Shown: positions 45,012-52,864 of the stretch, piece after piece
Position numbering within the stretch: the first letter of the stretch is position 1
How the letters are laid out: every line of letters begins with the position of its first letter
Assembly (NCBI RefSeq): GCF_001294535.1
Contig: NZ_LGIC01000007.1
Location: forward strand, 62,001 to 126,000
Origin: Cypionkella psychrotolerans
GTDB taxonomy: Bacteria; Pseudomonadota; Alphaproteobacteria; Rhodobacterales; Rhodobacteraceae
Direction of reading: 5' to 3'
Length of the DNA stretch: 64,000 nucleotides
Notes under the pieces: generated by a model
Database searches by the model: none
What the model was told of the DNA's origin: nothing
Seen by the model: the letters and a program-made list of their open reading frames with translations, nothing else
Program-made: the position numbers and the translations under genes

Positions 45012-45974
45012 ATGAGCCATGATCTGATCCCCGAAGCCGCCCTCGCTTGGGTGCGTGCGGGCAAAGCTGCCGCCTTGGCGACGGTGGTGGAAACCTGGGG
45101 CTCGGCGCCGCGCCGGGCGGGCAGTCAGATGGCGGTGTCAGCGTTGGGTGAGATGGCGGGCTCGGTCTCGGGCGGCTGTGTCGAGGGTGCGGTGGTGCTG
45201 GAAGCGATGGAGGCGATTGCTGCCGGGGTGCCGCGACTGCTGAGCTACGGCGTGGCGGATGAGACTGCGTTCTCGGCAGGGCTGGCCTGTGGCGGGACGA
45301 TCCGGGTGCTGGTGGAGCCTGTCGCGCCGATGTTGGGTCTGCTGGAAGAGGTGGTGGCGGCACGGGCGGCGCGGCGGGCGGTGGGCTATGTGGTGGATTT
45401 GGGGGATTGGAGCCGCGGGCTGGTTGAACTGGGGCAGGATGAAGCCGTGGATGCGCGGTTGCGGGCTGATAAGGCAGGGGTGGAAGACGCGCGGTTCATT
45501 CTGCCGTGCAACCCGCCGCTGCGGCTGATCGTGGTGGGGGCGGTGCATGTGGCCCAAGCTCTGGTCGCGATGGCGCGGTCGGCGGGGTATGATCCGATCT
45601 TGGTCGACCCGCGTGAGAGTTTCGCGGCTGCGGCACGGTTTCCGGGCGAGGTGATTCTGGATGCCTGGCCGGATGAGGCGCTGCAGGGGTTGGGGCTGGA
45701 CGCGCGGACGGCGGTGGTGACGCTGACCCATGATCCGAAGCTGGACGATCCGGCGATCATGGTGGCGTTGCGGTCGGGGTGTTTTTATCTGGGGTGTTTG
45801 GGATCGAGAAAGACTCATGCGGCGCGGGTGGAAAGGTTGATCGCGGCGGGGTTTTCGGAAAGCGAGATTGGGCGGATACATGCCCCGGTGGGGCTGGCGA
45901 TTGGGGCGCAGGGGCCGGGGGAGATTGCGGTGTCTATTCTGGCTGAGGTGACGGCGGTTTTGCGGGGGGTATAG
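45012..45974 (+). CDS. XdhC/CoxI family protein
   Basis: A 320-aa protein of the family that inserts the molybdenum cofactor, after sulfuration, into xanthine dehydrogenase and CO dehydrogenase-type enzymes. N-terminal part: ATVVETWGSAPRRAGSQMAV and SVSGGCVEGAVV. C-terminal Rossmann-like part: LIVVGAVHVAQALVAMARSAG, LDAWPDEALQ, VTLTHDPKLDDPAIM and FYLGCLGSRKTHA. AAAGGAG lies seven bases before the ATG. No molybdenum hydroxylase gene is adjacent, so its client is unknown. Confidence 0.88.
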   Translation: MSHDLIPEAALAWVRAGKAAALATVVETWGSAPRRAGSQMAVSALGEMAGSVSGGCVEGAVVLEAMEAIAAGVPRLLSYGVADETAFSAGLACGGTIRVLVEPVAPMLGLLEEVVAARAARRAVGYVVDLGDWSRGLVELGQDEAVDARLRADKAGVEDARFILPCNPPLRLIVVGAVHVAQALVAMARSAGYDPILVDPRESFAAAARFPGEVILDAWPDEALQGLGLDARTAVVTLTHDPKLDDPAIMVALRSGCFYLGCLGSRKTHAARVERLIAAGFSESEIGRIHAPVGLAIGAQGPGEIAVSILAEVTAVLRGV

Positions 45975-45976
45975 GG

Positions 45977-45995
45977 TGGTCCCAACTCGGGACCA
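45977..45995. promoter_or_regulatory. 19-bp palindrome, reverse complement of the one at 20464
   Basis: TGGTCCC-AACTC-GGGACCA, perfect 7-bp arms, begins 2 bp after the XdhC-family stop and is followed by ATATTTTATT. It lies between the convergent XdhC-family and AraC genes. It could work as a terminator here, but the complete identity with the site upstream of the PLP gene argues for a common binding site or repeat. Confidence 0.5.
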
Positions 45996-46060
45996 TATTT
46001 TATTGGTTTTTAATCAAATGGTTATAGGTCTCGATTAAGAAATTATTAACCTTTGGCGGC

Positions 46061-46993
46061 TCAGGCGCTGCGGCGGAAGGTGGCGGGGGCGACCTTGAGG
46101 TGTTTTTTGAAAATCCGCCCGAAAGCCGCCTCAGAGCCATAGCCGACGGATTCTGCGATCTTGATGATCGGGTCATTGGTGGTGCGCAACTGATCGGCTG
46201 CGATTTGCATTCGCCAATAGGCGAAATATGCCATCGGGGTCATCCCCATCAGCTTGAGAAAGCGCGCGGCAAACGAGGTGCGCGACAGGCCCGCCAAATT
46301 TGCCAAACTCTGCACCGTCCAGTTGGTCGCCGGGGCTTTGTGCAGGCTGTGCAGTACGCGGGCGATTTTGGCATCGCGGAAAGCGGACAGAATCGGCTGC
46401 TCGGCCTCGGTGGTGTTGAGATAGGTCCGCAGGGCCTGGGCAAAAATGATTTCGGACATTTTGAAAGCAATCAAATCGCCGCCCAGCTGGTTCTTCCCGG
46501 CCTCGGTGCCGATCAGGCGCAGGGTGCTTTCCATCCAACTGCCAGAGGACTCGCCGTAGTTGCGGATGTGAAGACAGCTGGGCAGGGCGTCGATCAACGG
46601 GTGCGCGATATCGCGGGCAAAGGAAAAGTGCCCGCAGACCAGTTGGGTTTCGTGATTGGTGCCGACTTCACCGATCACCAGAGCGCCGCTGCCATCAAAG
46701 CCCGAGTCGGCCACCACCTGCTCGACAAGGATCGCCGTATCCTCGGTACTGGGATCACAAAATAAGACATGGCTGGCCCCTTTGGTGATGATCAGCAAAT
46801 CGCCCTGTTCCAGCAAAATCGGCTCGGCTTGGGCGGCGATGCGCACAAAGCAGCGGCCCTTATGGGCAAAGTGGAACCGCGCGACATCGGCGTAGGCCGG
46901 CACTTTGATGCTCCACGGGGAAGTGAACGAGGTGCGAAAATACAGCGTTCCGCGCAGCTTCAGGCGGGACAGAATATCACTGAGCAGATCCAT
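46061..46993 (-). CDS. AraC family transcriptional regulator with cupin-type sensor domain
   Basis: A 310-aa regulator. Residues about 10-180 form a cupin-like sensing domain (MDLLSDILSRLKLRGTLYF at the start); residues about 210-305 carry the double helix-turn-helix with VQSLANLAGLSRTSFAARF and IKIAESVGYGSEAAFGRIFK. ATG 46993 has GGAGG five bases upstream. It is divergent from the DUF4142 gene across about 170 bp containing inverted repeats, and most probably regulates that gene. Confidence 0.9.
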   Translation of the reverse strand: MDLLSDILSRLKLRGTLYFRTSFTSPWSIKVPAYADVARFHFAHKGRCFVRIAAQAEPILLEQGDLLIITKGASHVLFCDPSTEDTAILVEQVVADSGFDGSGALVIGEVGTNHETQLVCGHFSFARDIAHPLIDALPSCLHIRNYGESSGSWMESTLRLIGTEAGKNQLGGDLIAFKMSEIIFAQALRTYLNTTEAEQPILSAFRDAKIARVLHSLHKAPATNWTVQSLANLAGLSRTSFAARFLKLMGMTPMAYFAYWRMQIAADQLRTTNDPIIKIAESVGYGSEAAFGRIFKKHLKVAPATFRRSA

Positions 46994-47043
46994 GCGGGCC
47001 TCCGATTTTCGGCAATTTACCATAACGCCGCAGGATAGCTAGA

Positions 47044-47098
47044 TTATTGTACGATAGATCATAAAATGCGGAGTATGGATCATTAATCGTGCAAATAA
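47044..47098. promoter_or_regulatory. Candidate AraC-family operator
   Basis: TTATTGTACGAT (47044-47055) and ATCGTGCAAATAA (47086-47098) are imperfect inverted repeats (TTATT-G-ACGAT shared). Another ATCGTA follows at 47103. They lie in the intergenic region between the divergent AraC gene and DUF4142 gene, where a regulator site is expected. Confidence 0.45.
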
Positions 47099-47162
47099 CT
47101 TATCGTATGACTGTGGTGTGGCGGCGTTTGAGCCAACACGGATATGAACAAGGAGACTGCAC

Positions 47163-47690
47163 ATGTTTATCAAGAACGCGCTGTTGGCGCTTGGCATTGT
47201 CACTCTACAGAGCAGCATCGCTGCGGCGCAGACCCCGGCTGATCTGAACGATCTGGAAATCGCGCATGTGGCCTATACCGCCGACAGCATCGACATTCGC
47301 TACGCGCATCTTGCGCTGGCGATTTCCAGCAACCCCGAGATCCAGCAATTCGCCGAAACCATGATCCGCGACCATACGGCGGTGAATGATCAGGCATTGG
47401 CGCTGCTGGCCAAGCTGAACGCGCAGCCGCAGGACAATTTCCTCAGCCAGAGCCTGCAAAGCGGGGCCGAGGCGAAGATCACCGAAATGGCGGCGTTGCG
47501 CGGGGCTGATTTTGACAAAAGCTATGCCGAGAATGAGCTGGGCTACCACAAGGCGGTGATTGATCTGGTGGCGAATTCCTTCATCCCGAACATCGAAAAT
47601 GCCGATGTGAAGGCACTGTTCGAGGCCGGGCTTGGCATCTTCAAAGAGCATGAAGCCCATGCAGAGATGATGGTGAAAGGTCTGAAGTGA
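47163..47690 (+). CDS. DUF4142 secreted protein
   Basis: A 175-aa protein with a signal peptide (about 1-21, ending SSIAAAQ) and a ferritin-like helical DUF4142 domain: DLNDLEIAHVAYTADSIDIR, LALAISSNPEIQQFAETMIR, DFDKSYAENELGYHKAVIDL and HEAHAEMM. AAGGAGA lies six bases before the ATG. Its stop overlaps the start of a cupredoxin gene, so the two are made together. The family is found near copper and stress genes, but no reaction is known. Confidence 0.85.
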   Translation: MFIKNALLALGIVTLQSSIAAAQTPADLNDLEIAHVAYTADSIDIRYAHLALAISSNPEIQQFAETMIRDHTAVNDQALALLAKLNAQPQDNFLSQSLQSGAEAKITEMAALRGADFDKSYAENELGYHKAVIDLVANSFIPNIENADVKALFEAGLGIFKEHEAHAEMMVKGLK

Positions 47691-48043
47691 TGCACACCCT
47701 CAGCAGACGCGCGGCGTTGTCTTATTCTGCGGCAGCGCTTGCTGTCACGGGGGCCGCTCCGCTGTTCGGCCATGTGAAACCAGATGGCACCACAGAGCAT
47801 CATGTCAGCATCAAGGATATGAAGTTTGACCCGCCGACGGTGGAGCTGAAGGTGGGCGACAGTGTGTCCTGGAAGAACCTCGATTTGGTCAACCATACCG
47901 CGACTTCGGCCAAGGCTGGCTGGAGTACCGGGGTGCTGAAGAAGGGGGATGCCGAGTCGCTGGTGATCACGGCCGAGATGGCGGGGGCGTATGTGTGCAA
48001 ATACCATCCGCAGATGAAGGGCATGTTGGTGATTGTCAGCTAG
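47690..48043 (+). CDS. Plastocyanin/pseudoazurin-like cupredoxin
   Basis: A 117-aa secreted copper protein. A Tat-like leader with SRRAAL runs to about residue 25. The type 1 copper ligands are H69 in LVNHTATS, C103, H106 and M109 in YVCKYHPQMKG. ATG 47690 overlaps the DUF4142 stop in TGATG. Such proteins carry single electrons in the periplasm. The pair with DUF4142 and the adjacent AraC gene suggest a regulated electron-transfer or copper-related function. Confidence 0.88.
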   Translation: MHTLSRRAALSYSAAALAVTGAAPLFGHVKPDGTTEHHVSIKDMKFDPPTVELKVGDSVSWKNLDLVNHTATSAKAGWSTGVLKKGDAESLVITAEMAGAYVCKYHPQMKGMLVIVS

Positions 48044-48074
48044 GCCCGCTGGCGTCGGTTTGTCGACACAGCAA

Positions 48075-48103
48075 GCGGGGTGCGCCGGTGTGGTGCGCCC
48101 CGC
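48075..48103 (+). terminator. Hairpin after the cupredoxin gene
   Basis: GCGGGGTGCGCC-GGTGT-GGTGCGCCCCGC pairs over 12 bp with two G-U wobbles and is followed by GAGGGTTTTGG. Probable terminator 32 bp after the stop. Confidence 0.6.
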
Positions 48104-48132
48104 GAGGGTTTTGGTCAGCGCGCCGGGTCGCT

Positions 48133-48720
48133 CTAGCGATCATTCATGCCTTTGCCCTCAAGGATGCGGGGCGTGTGTTTGGTGATCCGCGCCATTTTGG
48201 TGGCGGAGGTCTTTGGTTGGTTGAAATGCAAGAGATAGCCGCGCCTGCGCCCCGGCGTCAGCGCATCGAAGGCCAGCGCCAGATCGGGGTTGTCGTCGAG
48301 GGCGGTGATCAGTTCTTCGGGGTAGGGCAGATCATCCTTGGCGAAGGTGACTTTCGCGCCGGATTTCTCTAGCGCGATGGCGGCCTCGGTATAGGCGGTC
48401 AGCGTCGCGGTGGCGGCGGTGATTTGCGCCAGAGCAGTGAATTTCACCATCCGCACGGCACGCGAGTTTTCGCCGGGGGGCATGAGGATACCTGCGGGGT
48501 CGGGCAGCAAGACGCCTTTGAAATATCCCAGCACGCAGGCGTCTTTGAAGCCCCAGAGGGTGGCGACATTGCCGCCTTCAAAGCAATAACACGGGCCGCG
48601 CCATTTGAAGATTTCGGTCAGGTCGCAGTTGAGCAGGATGGCGCGCAGCGCGCGTAACTCGGCTTGCCAGATTGGGGCGTCTTCGAAGAAGGCCTCTGTT
48701 TTGGGGTCGGGGTGGGTCAT
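48133..48720 (-). CDS. YdeI/OmdA-type DUF1801 protein
   Basis: A 195-aa soluble protein. LRAILLNCDLTEIFKWRGPC and YFKGVLLPDPAG are DUF1801 features; the C-terminal LAFDALTPGRRRGYLLHFNQ and TKMARITKHTPRILEGKGMN form the OmdA (bacteriocin-protection, YdeI) domain. ATG 48720 is preferred to 48747. It is convergent with the cupredoxin gene. Function poorly known; members have been linked to stress tolerance. Confidence 0.8.
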   Translation of the reverse strand: MTHPDPKTEAFFEDAPIWQAELRALRAILLNCDLTEIFKWRGPCYCFEGGNVATLWGFKDACVLGYFKGVLLPDPAGILMPPGENSRAVRMVKFTALAQITAATATLTAYTEAAIALEKSGAKVTFAKDDLPYPEELITALDDNPDLALAFDALTPGRRRGYLLHFNQPKTSATKMARITKHTPRILEGKGMNDR

Positions 48721-48785
48721 CGCCTGCGCCTTTGCATCGGATCGCATAGGGGTAGCGCAGGCGATGTTGTCTGTCTATCGGCGCG

Positions 48786-49208
48786 TCAGGCGAGGGTGGT
48801 TTGCAGCGCATTCAGGATGCTGGTCCAGCCGCGCGCGTGTCCGTCTCGGCTGTCCTCGGACTTGAAGCGCAGTTGCGTCAGGGTGACAAAAGTGCCGCCG
48901 TCTTGCGGGGTGAAGTCGATGCTGATGGTGCTGCCCTCGGCGGCGTGCGGCGATTCCCAGGTGAAGCCGAGGCGGCTGTGCGGGGTGATTTCCAGATAGG
49001 TGCCACCGTGCGGGATTTCGCGGTCTTCGACCTTCATGGTGATGGCATAGCGGCCACCAATGCGGGGGTCGGTTTCGGCATGGGCAACGCTGACACCTTC
49101 ACCGGAGGTCATGAATTTCAGCAGCATTTTGGGGTCGAGCCATGCTGCGAACACACGCTCGGGCGGGGCTGCGATCAGGCGGGATACGGTGAGGGAAAGT
49201 TCAGTCAT
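48786..49208 (-). CDS. SRPBCC/AHSA1-domain protein
   Basis: A 140-aa START-like ligand-binding protein: VSRLIAAPPERVFAAWLDPK begins the domain and MLLKFM, GGRYAITMKVEDREIPHGGT and TISIDFTPQDGGTFVTLTQ follow. AAGGAG lies seven bases before ATG 49208, which lies inside the last codons of the ArsR gene (8-bp overlap). This pairing of ArsR and AHSA1 genes is common; the ligand is unknown. Confidence 0.85.
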   Translation of the reverse strand: MTELSLTVSRLIAAPPERVFAAWLDPKMLLKFMTSGEGVSVAHAETDPRIGGRYAITMKVEDREIPHGGTYLEITPHSRLGFTWESPHAAEGSTISIDFTPQDGGTFVTLTQLRFKSEDSRDGHARGWTSILNALQTTLA

Positions 49209-49551
49209 CGGTCTGCTCCTTGGTGAGTAGGTCATCGAGTTTTTCGAGGCGCAGCGCCCAGATCGAGCGTAGAGCGGCGAACCATTGGTCGATGAGGACC
49301 AGCGGTTGCATCTGCACCTCGATCAGATGCTCGCGCCACAGGGTGCGGCGGGAAACGAGTCCGGCTTGCTCCAGTACTTTGATGTGTTTGGAGACGGCGT
49401 TGAGGCTGATGTCAAAGCGCGCGGCGATTTCGGTGACGCGGGTGGGGCCAGCTTGGGCGAGCAGGGTCAGGATGCCGCGGCGGGTCGGATCGCTGGCGGC
49501 TTTGAGGATTTCGGTGAGCGGGTCTTCGGCGGGGGTTTGTTGTTCAACCAT
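49201..49551 (-). CDS. ArsR family regulator paired with AHSA1 protein
   Basis: A 116-aa winged-helix protein: ILKAASDPTRRGILTLLAQ, TEIAARFDISLNAVSKHIKV as recognition helix and RRTLWREHLIEVQ as wing. It lacks the paired cysteines of metal or persulfide sensors. It overlaps the AHSA1 gene by 8 bp and probably represses its own operon. Confidence 0.88.
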   Translation of the reverse strand: MVEQQTPAEDPLTEILKAASDPTRRGILTLLAQAGPTRVTEIAARFDISLNAVSKHIKVLEQAGLVSRRTLWREHLIEVQMQPLVLIDQWFAALRSIWALRLEKLDDLLTKEQTDD

Positions 49552-49616
49552 ATGGATGAATTAGATCATTGCGGGGTATCAGTCAACCAAAAAGTAGAAT
49601 GATGCGACTTGCACAT

Positions 49617-49639
49617 GAAAAAGGGGGCCAGTGGCCCCC
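49617..49639 (-). terminator. Intrinsic terminator of infC
   Basis: On the minus strand GGGGGCC-ACT-GGCCCCC is followed by TTTTTC. It lies 27 bp past the infC stop at 49666. Confidence 0.8.
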
Positions 49640-49665
49640 AAATTCCGCATGTTTGGTGGGACGCC

Positions 49666-50205
49666 TTATTTCGGCGTCACCATCATCACCATTTGACGGC
49701 CTTCAAGGCGCGGCATCGATTCGATTTTACCGGCCTCACCGACATCGGCGGCGACTCGGTGCAGCAGTTCCAGGCCAAGCTCTTGGTGCGCCATTTCCCG
49801 ACCACGGAAGCGCAGGGTGACTTTCACCTTGTCGCCTTCTTCGAGGAATTTCAGCACCGAACGCATCTTCACGTCATAGTCATGCGTGTCGGTGCCGGGG
49901 CGGAATTTGATCTCTTTGATCTCGATAATGTGCTGTTTCTTGCGGGCTTCGGCCTCACGTTTCTGCTGTTCATACTTGAACTTGCCGAAATCCATGATTT
50001 TGCACACCGGAGGCTCGGCATTCGGCGAGATTTCCACCAGATCGAGCCCGGCTTCCTCGGCCATCTGCATCGCGCGTGCGGGGGTGACGACGCCGACATT
50101 TTCCCCATCTGCGCCAATCAGGCGAATCTCGGGCGACCGGATGCGATCGTTGATGCGCGGGCCGGTTTCGCGTTGCGGCGGGGCATTGTGAGGTCTGCGG
50201 GCTAT
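49666..50205 (-). CDS. infC: Translation initiation factor IF-3, AUA start
   Basis: A 179-aa factor that prevents subunit joining and checks the initiator codon. [40 protein letters not shown] and [19 protein letters not shown] are family signatures. The conserved N terminus [20 protein letters not shown] is preceded by the codon ATA (50205-50203), not by an ATG, and AAAGGA lies eight bases upstream of that ATA. Rare start codons are a feature of infC in many bacteria, where they let IF-3 limit its own synthesis. The open frame up to 50283 has no homology. Confidence 0.92.
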   Translation of the reverse strand: MARRPHNAPPQRETGPRINDRIRSPEIRLIGADGENVGVVTPARAMQMAEEAGLDLVEISPNAEPPVCKIMDFGKFKYEQQKREAEARKKQHIIEIKEIKFRPGTDTHDYDVKMRSVLKFLEEGDKVKVTLRFRGREMAHQELGLELLHRVAADVGEAGKIESMPRLEGRQMVMMVTPK

Positions 50206-50399
50206 GGTGGTGGTCCTTTGAATGGTTATTAGCTGGCGCAAGATAGTCGTGTGACGCCCAAGCTTCAACCTGAAAAGCCGCATGATTTGCGCTTGGTTTG
50301 GCTGCAGGGGGCAGCGGGTGCTGCGTAGGTCTTTCCTTTTGCTGCCGATTCTGTCATAGCCGGGGTAACCGAAGGGTACTCGGTATTGGGAGAATGAAC

Positions 50400-50861
50400 A
50401 TGAACAAGAACGTCCTTATCGGCATCGTGCTGATCGCTTTGGCGGGTGCTGGCTATTACCAGTTCAGCTATAAGCCTGCTCAGGAAGCGGCAGCGACGGC
50501 TGCGGCTGATGCCAAAGCGGCTGAAGAAGCGGCTGCTAAGGCAGCTGAAGAAGCGGCTGCGGCGACCAAAAAGGCCGCTGATGACGCGGCTGCTGCGGCT
50601 GCAACTGCTCCGGCCGCAACCGAAACCGCTCCGGCGACCACGGAAACGGCACCGGCTGCAACCGCTCCGGCTGCAACCGACGCAGCGGCGGCTCTGGATC
50701 CGGCAAACTTTGACGCGGCGAAGGTCAATGCTTTGATTGACGCTTCGGCACTGGACGCTGCGCTGAAAACCACGCTGAAGGCTGGCGTTGATGCAGCTGC
50801 TGCTGATCCGACCAAAGTGGCTGAGGCTCTGGCTGCTGTGAAAACCGCACTGGGCATGTAA
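50400..50861 (+). CDS. Alanine-rich membrane-anchored protein
   Basis: A 153-aa protein with an N-terminal membrane anchor ([20 protein letters not shown]) and then A/E/K-rich helix ([20 protein letters not shown]), an Ala/Pro/Thr linker, and a C-terminal helical tail ending [18 protein letters not shown] 50400 has GGGAG seven bases upstream; the nearby 50394 ATG is too close. No domain is recognised. A strong terminator follows. It resembles other small lipid-facing or periplasmic helix proteins but the role is unknown. Confidence 0.75.
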   Translation: MNKNVLIGIVLIALAGAGYYQFSYKPAQEAAATAAADAKAAEEAAAKAAEEAAAATKKAADDAAAAAATAPAATETAPATTETAPAATAPAATDAAAALDPANFDAAKVNALIDASALDAALKTTLKAGVDAAAADPTKVAEALAAVKTALGM

Positions 50862-50884
50862 TTTTGCCTAAGGGCGAAGATTGG

Positions 50885-50916
50885 GCCGCGCCGGGGAAAC
50901 CTGGCGCGGCTTTTTT
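50885..50916 (+). terminator. Intrinsic terminator
   Basis: GCCGCGCC-GGGGAAACCT-GGCGCGGC followed by TTTTTT. It ends the alanine-rich gene and overlaps the last base of the convergent RES gene stop. Confidence 0.88.
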
Positions 50917-51425
50917 CATTGCAATCGGTGTTCGGTGTCTATCAGTTTCAGATTGGGCCACTGCCACAGCACCAGATTGCGCGCGTTTTGCGGGCCGCCT
51001 TTGGCGAAAGACGGCGCGATCAGGCCGTGATAGCCCGCGCTGATCAGGGCTTCGGTCAGGTCTTGCGCTGTCGAGCTGCCATGCTGGATCATCTGCAAGC
51101 GCCAGTCATCGGCGGCAAGATCGGCGGCGGCGATGCCATGGGCCGCCAGATGCGCCGGGTTCAGACTGTCGAAGATCTGCACAAGATCGGCGTCGTAGCT
51201 GACCAAAGTGACCGGCTCAAACGGGCGGCCGATTTGGTTGGCCTCGGCCACAGCGCCCATCACCGTCATCGCAGTATAAAGGGCGGCGCGACCTTTGGCG
51301 TTGAAGCGGCCGCCGTGGCGTTTTGCGCCTTCACCTGACAAGGGATCGCGCGCCCAGATCGGGTTGAGGGCGCGGTAGAGCGGGCCTTGATAGATGGTGG
51401 AGGGATCAGGCAAAGCCGCCCGCAT
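50916..51425 (-). CDS. RES-domain toxin
   Basis: A 169-aa protein with the RES domain: GPLYRALNPIWARDPLSGEG carries the conserved arginine, GGRFNAKGRAALYTAMTVMG the tyrosine and glycine core, and GLIAPSFAKGGPQNARNLVL the serine and asparagine. RES toxins, for example MbcT, destroy NAD+. It overlaps the antitoxin gene by 20 bp. Confidence 0.88.
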   Translation of the reverse strand: MRAALPDPSTIYQGPLYRALNPIWARDPLSGEGAKRHGGRFNAKGRAALYTAMTVMGAVAEANQIGRPFEPVTLVSYDADLVQIFDSLNPAHLAAHGIAAADLAADDWRLQMIQHGSSTAQDLTEALISAGYHGLIAPSFAKGGPQNARNLVLWQWPNLKLIDTEHRLQ

Positions 51426-51756
51426 CCACGGCGTCGATATACTCCATCACCGCTTCAGCTTTGCCGTCCTGCACCAGCCGCGCTGGGGTCAGGCCGCCAA
51501 AGCCGGGCAGCGGTTCCGAGCGGAACCAGGCATAGGCCACCAGCCCCGAGCCAAAACGTGGCGTCAGGCGGTTGATGATTTCCACCATCTCGCGCAACCG
51601 GGTCTGGGTTTTCGCCGAAGCCAGACGATCTTTCCGCGCAATCGCGTCGCGGCCAAGGCCAGCGGTGCGGGCGATTTCATCTTGGGTGGTCAACCATTCT
51701 TCGGCCAGCAGCCGGGGCTGGAACAGGGAATGATCGGCAAAGGCGAGGATGTTCAT
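51406..51756 (-). CDS. Xre/MbcA/ParS-type antitoxin
   Basis: A 116-aa protein with an N-terminal Xre-like DNA-binding half (LLAEEWLTTQDEIARTAGLG) and a C-terminal DUF2384 toxin-binding part (NRLTPRFGSGLVAYAWFRSE, GFGGLTPARLVQDGKAEAVM). ATG 51756 has GGAG six bases upstream. It comes before the toxin gene, as in the Xre-RES type II systems. It likely neutralises the RES protein and represses the operon. Confidence 0.88.
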   Translation of the reverse strand: MNILAFADHSLFQPRLLAEEWLTTQDEIARTAGLGRDAIARKDRLASAKTQTRLREMVEIINRLTPRFGSGLVAYAWFRSEPLPGFGGLTPARLVQDGKAEAVMEYIDAVDAGGFA

Positions 51757-51772
51757 GGCGATCTCCATACGG

Positions 51773-51794
51773 ATTGACTGATATATATGTCAAT
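51773..51794. promoter_or_regulatory. Inverted repeat operator of the toxin-antitoxin operon
   Basis: ATTGAC-N10-GTCAAT, with an AT-rich centre, lies 17 bp upstream of the antitoxin start; the centre reads TATATAT, a likely -10 region. Autorepression is typical of these systems. Confidence 0.55.
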
Positions 51795-51829
51795 CGGCGT
51801 GGAAAGTCAAAGGGTGCGGGCTCTTGGGC

Positions 51830-51915
51830 TTTCATCTTGGCCGAAATATCCCCGCCGGAGGCATCCTCCATGAGCCAAAGGAGCCTCCGGCGGGGATATT
51901 TAGACCAAGATGAAA
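51830..51915. repeat. Dispersed repeat, near-perfect 33-bp inverted pair, copy F
   Basis: Left arm 51830-51862 (TTTCATCTTGGCCGAAATAT then CCCCGCCGGAGGC) and right arm 51883-51915 (GCCTCCGGCGGGGATATTTA then GACCAAGATGAAA) are reverse complements except at about 3 positions, around a 20-nt loop. It lies between the toxin-antitoxin operon and the ferredoxin reductase gene. Confidence 0.85.
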
Positions 51916-51925
51916 CGGCTTGAGG

Positions 51926-52747
51926 TCAGATCCCGTCGCCAACGAAGGCTTTTTCGACCACGAATTGCTTCGGGTCAGAGTTTGCGCCTTCATGCAGCCC
52001 GAAGCCTTCGAGGATGGCTTTGACATCGACGTTGAACGCAAGGCTGCCGCAGACCATGGCGCGGTCTTCTTCCGGGTTCATTTGCGGCAGGCCGAGGTCG
52101 GCAAAGACTTTGCCGGAGGCGAGGTTATCGGTGACGCGGCCCATGTGGTGGAACGGCTCGCGGGTGGTGGTGGGGTAGTAGAGCAGCTTGCCCGCAACCA
52201 ACTCGCCGATCAGCGGGTCTTCGGCGAGGCTTTCGACGAGGGCTTGGCCGTAGGCCAGTTCGGCGACCTCGCGGCAGGTGTGCATCATGATGACTTGGTC
52301 GTATTTCTCATAGGTTTCCGGTTCGCGCAGAAGGCTTGCAAAGGGGGCAAAGCCAGTGCCGGTGGACAGAAGCCAGAGGCGTTTGCCGGGCAACAGCGCG
52401 TCATGCACGAGCGTGCCGACGGGCTTCGGGCGCAGGATGATCTCATCGCCGACTTGGATGTGCTGGAGTTTGGAGGTCAGTGGGCCTTCGGGGACCTTGA
52501 TCGAGTAGAATTCCAATTCCTCATCCCACGCCGGGGAGGCGATGGAATAGGCGCGCAGCAGCGGCTTGCCAGTGTCGCCCATCAGGCCGATCATCACAAA
52601 CTCGCCCGAGCGAAAGCGCAGGGTTTTCGGGCGGCTGACGCGGAAGGAAAACAACCGATCGGTCCAATGCTTCACCGCTGTGACGGTTTGCGCATCGGGC
52701 AGGTGTGGTTTGGCGACTGCGACGGTTGCTTCGGCGGAGGAGGACAT
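51926..52747 (-). CDS. fpr: Ferredoxin-NADP reductase
   Basis: A 273-aa flavoprotein of the bacterial FPR type. RFRSGEFVMIGLM and RAYSIASPAWDEELEFYSIK bind FAD; STGTGFAPFASLLREPETYE binds NADPH; the C terminus VVEKAFVGDGI is the variant seen in subclass I enzymes. ATG 52747 follows GAGAG. Its place as the last gene downstream of the sulfate reduction genes suggests it passes electrons from NADPH through ferredoxin to CysI. Confidence 0.92.
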   Translation of the reverse strand: MSSSAEATVAVAKPHLPDAQTVTAVKHWTDRLFSFRVSRPKTLRFRSGEFVMIGLMGDTGKPLLRAYSIASPAWDEELEFYSIKVPEGPLTSKLQHIQVGDEIILRPKPVGTLVHDALLPGKRLWLLSTGTGFAPFASLLREPETYEKYDQVIMMHTCREVAELAYGQALVESLAEDPLIGELVAGKLLYYPTTTREPFHHMGRVTDNLASGKVFADLGLPQMNPEEDRAMVCGSLAFNVDVKAILEGFGLHEGANSDPKQFVVEKAFVGDGI

Positions 52748-52864
52748 GCGGGTTCTCTCGGTTATTTCGTTCGTATACATACAAATATTTCAGGCCTGCG
52801 TAAACAAAAACCTGCATGGGTCGGCATTATTGTAGAACCGATACCGGGGGCGGGGGAATTGGAC

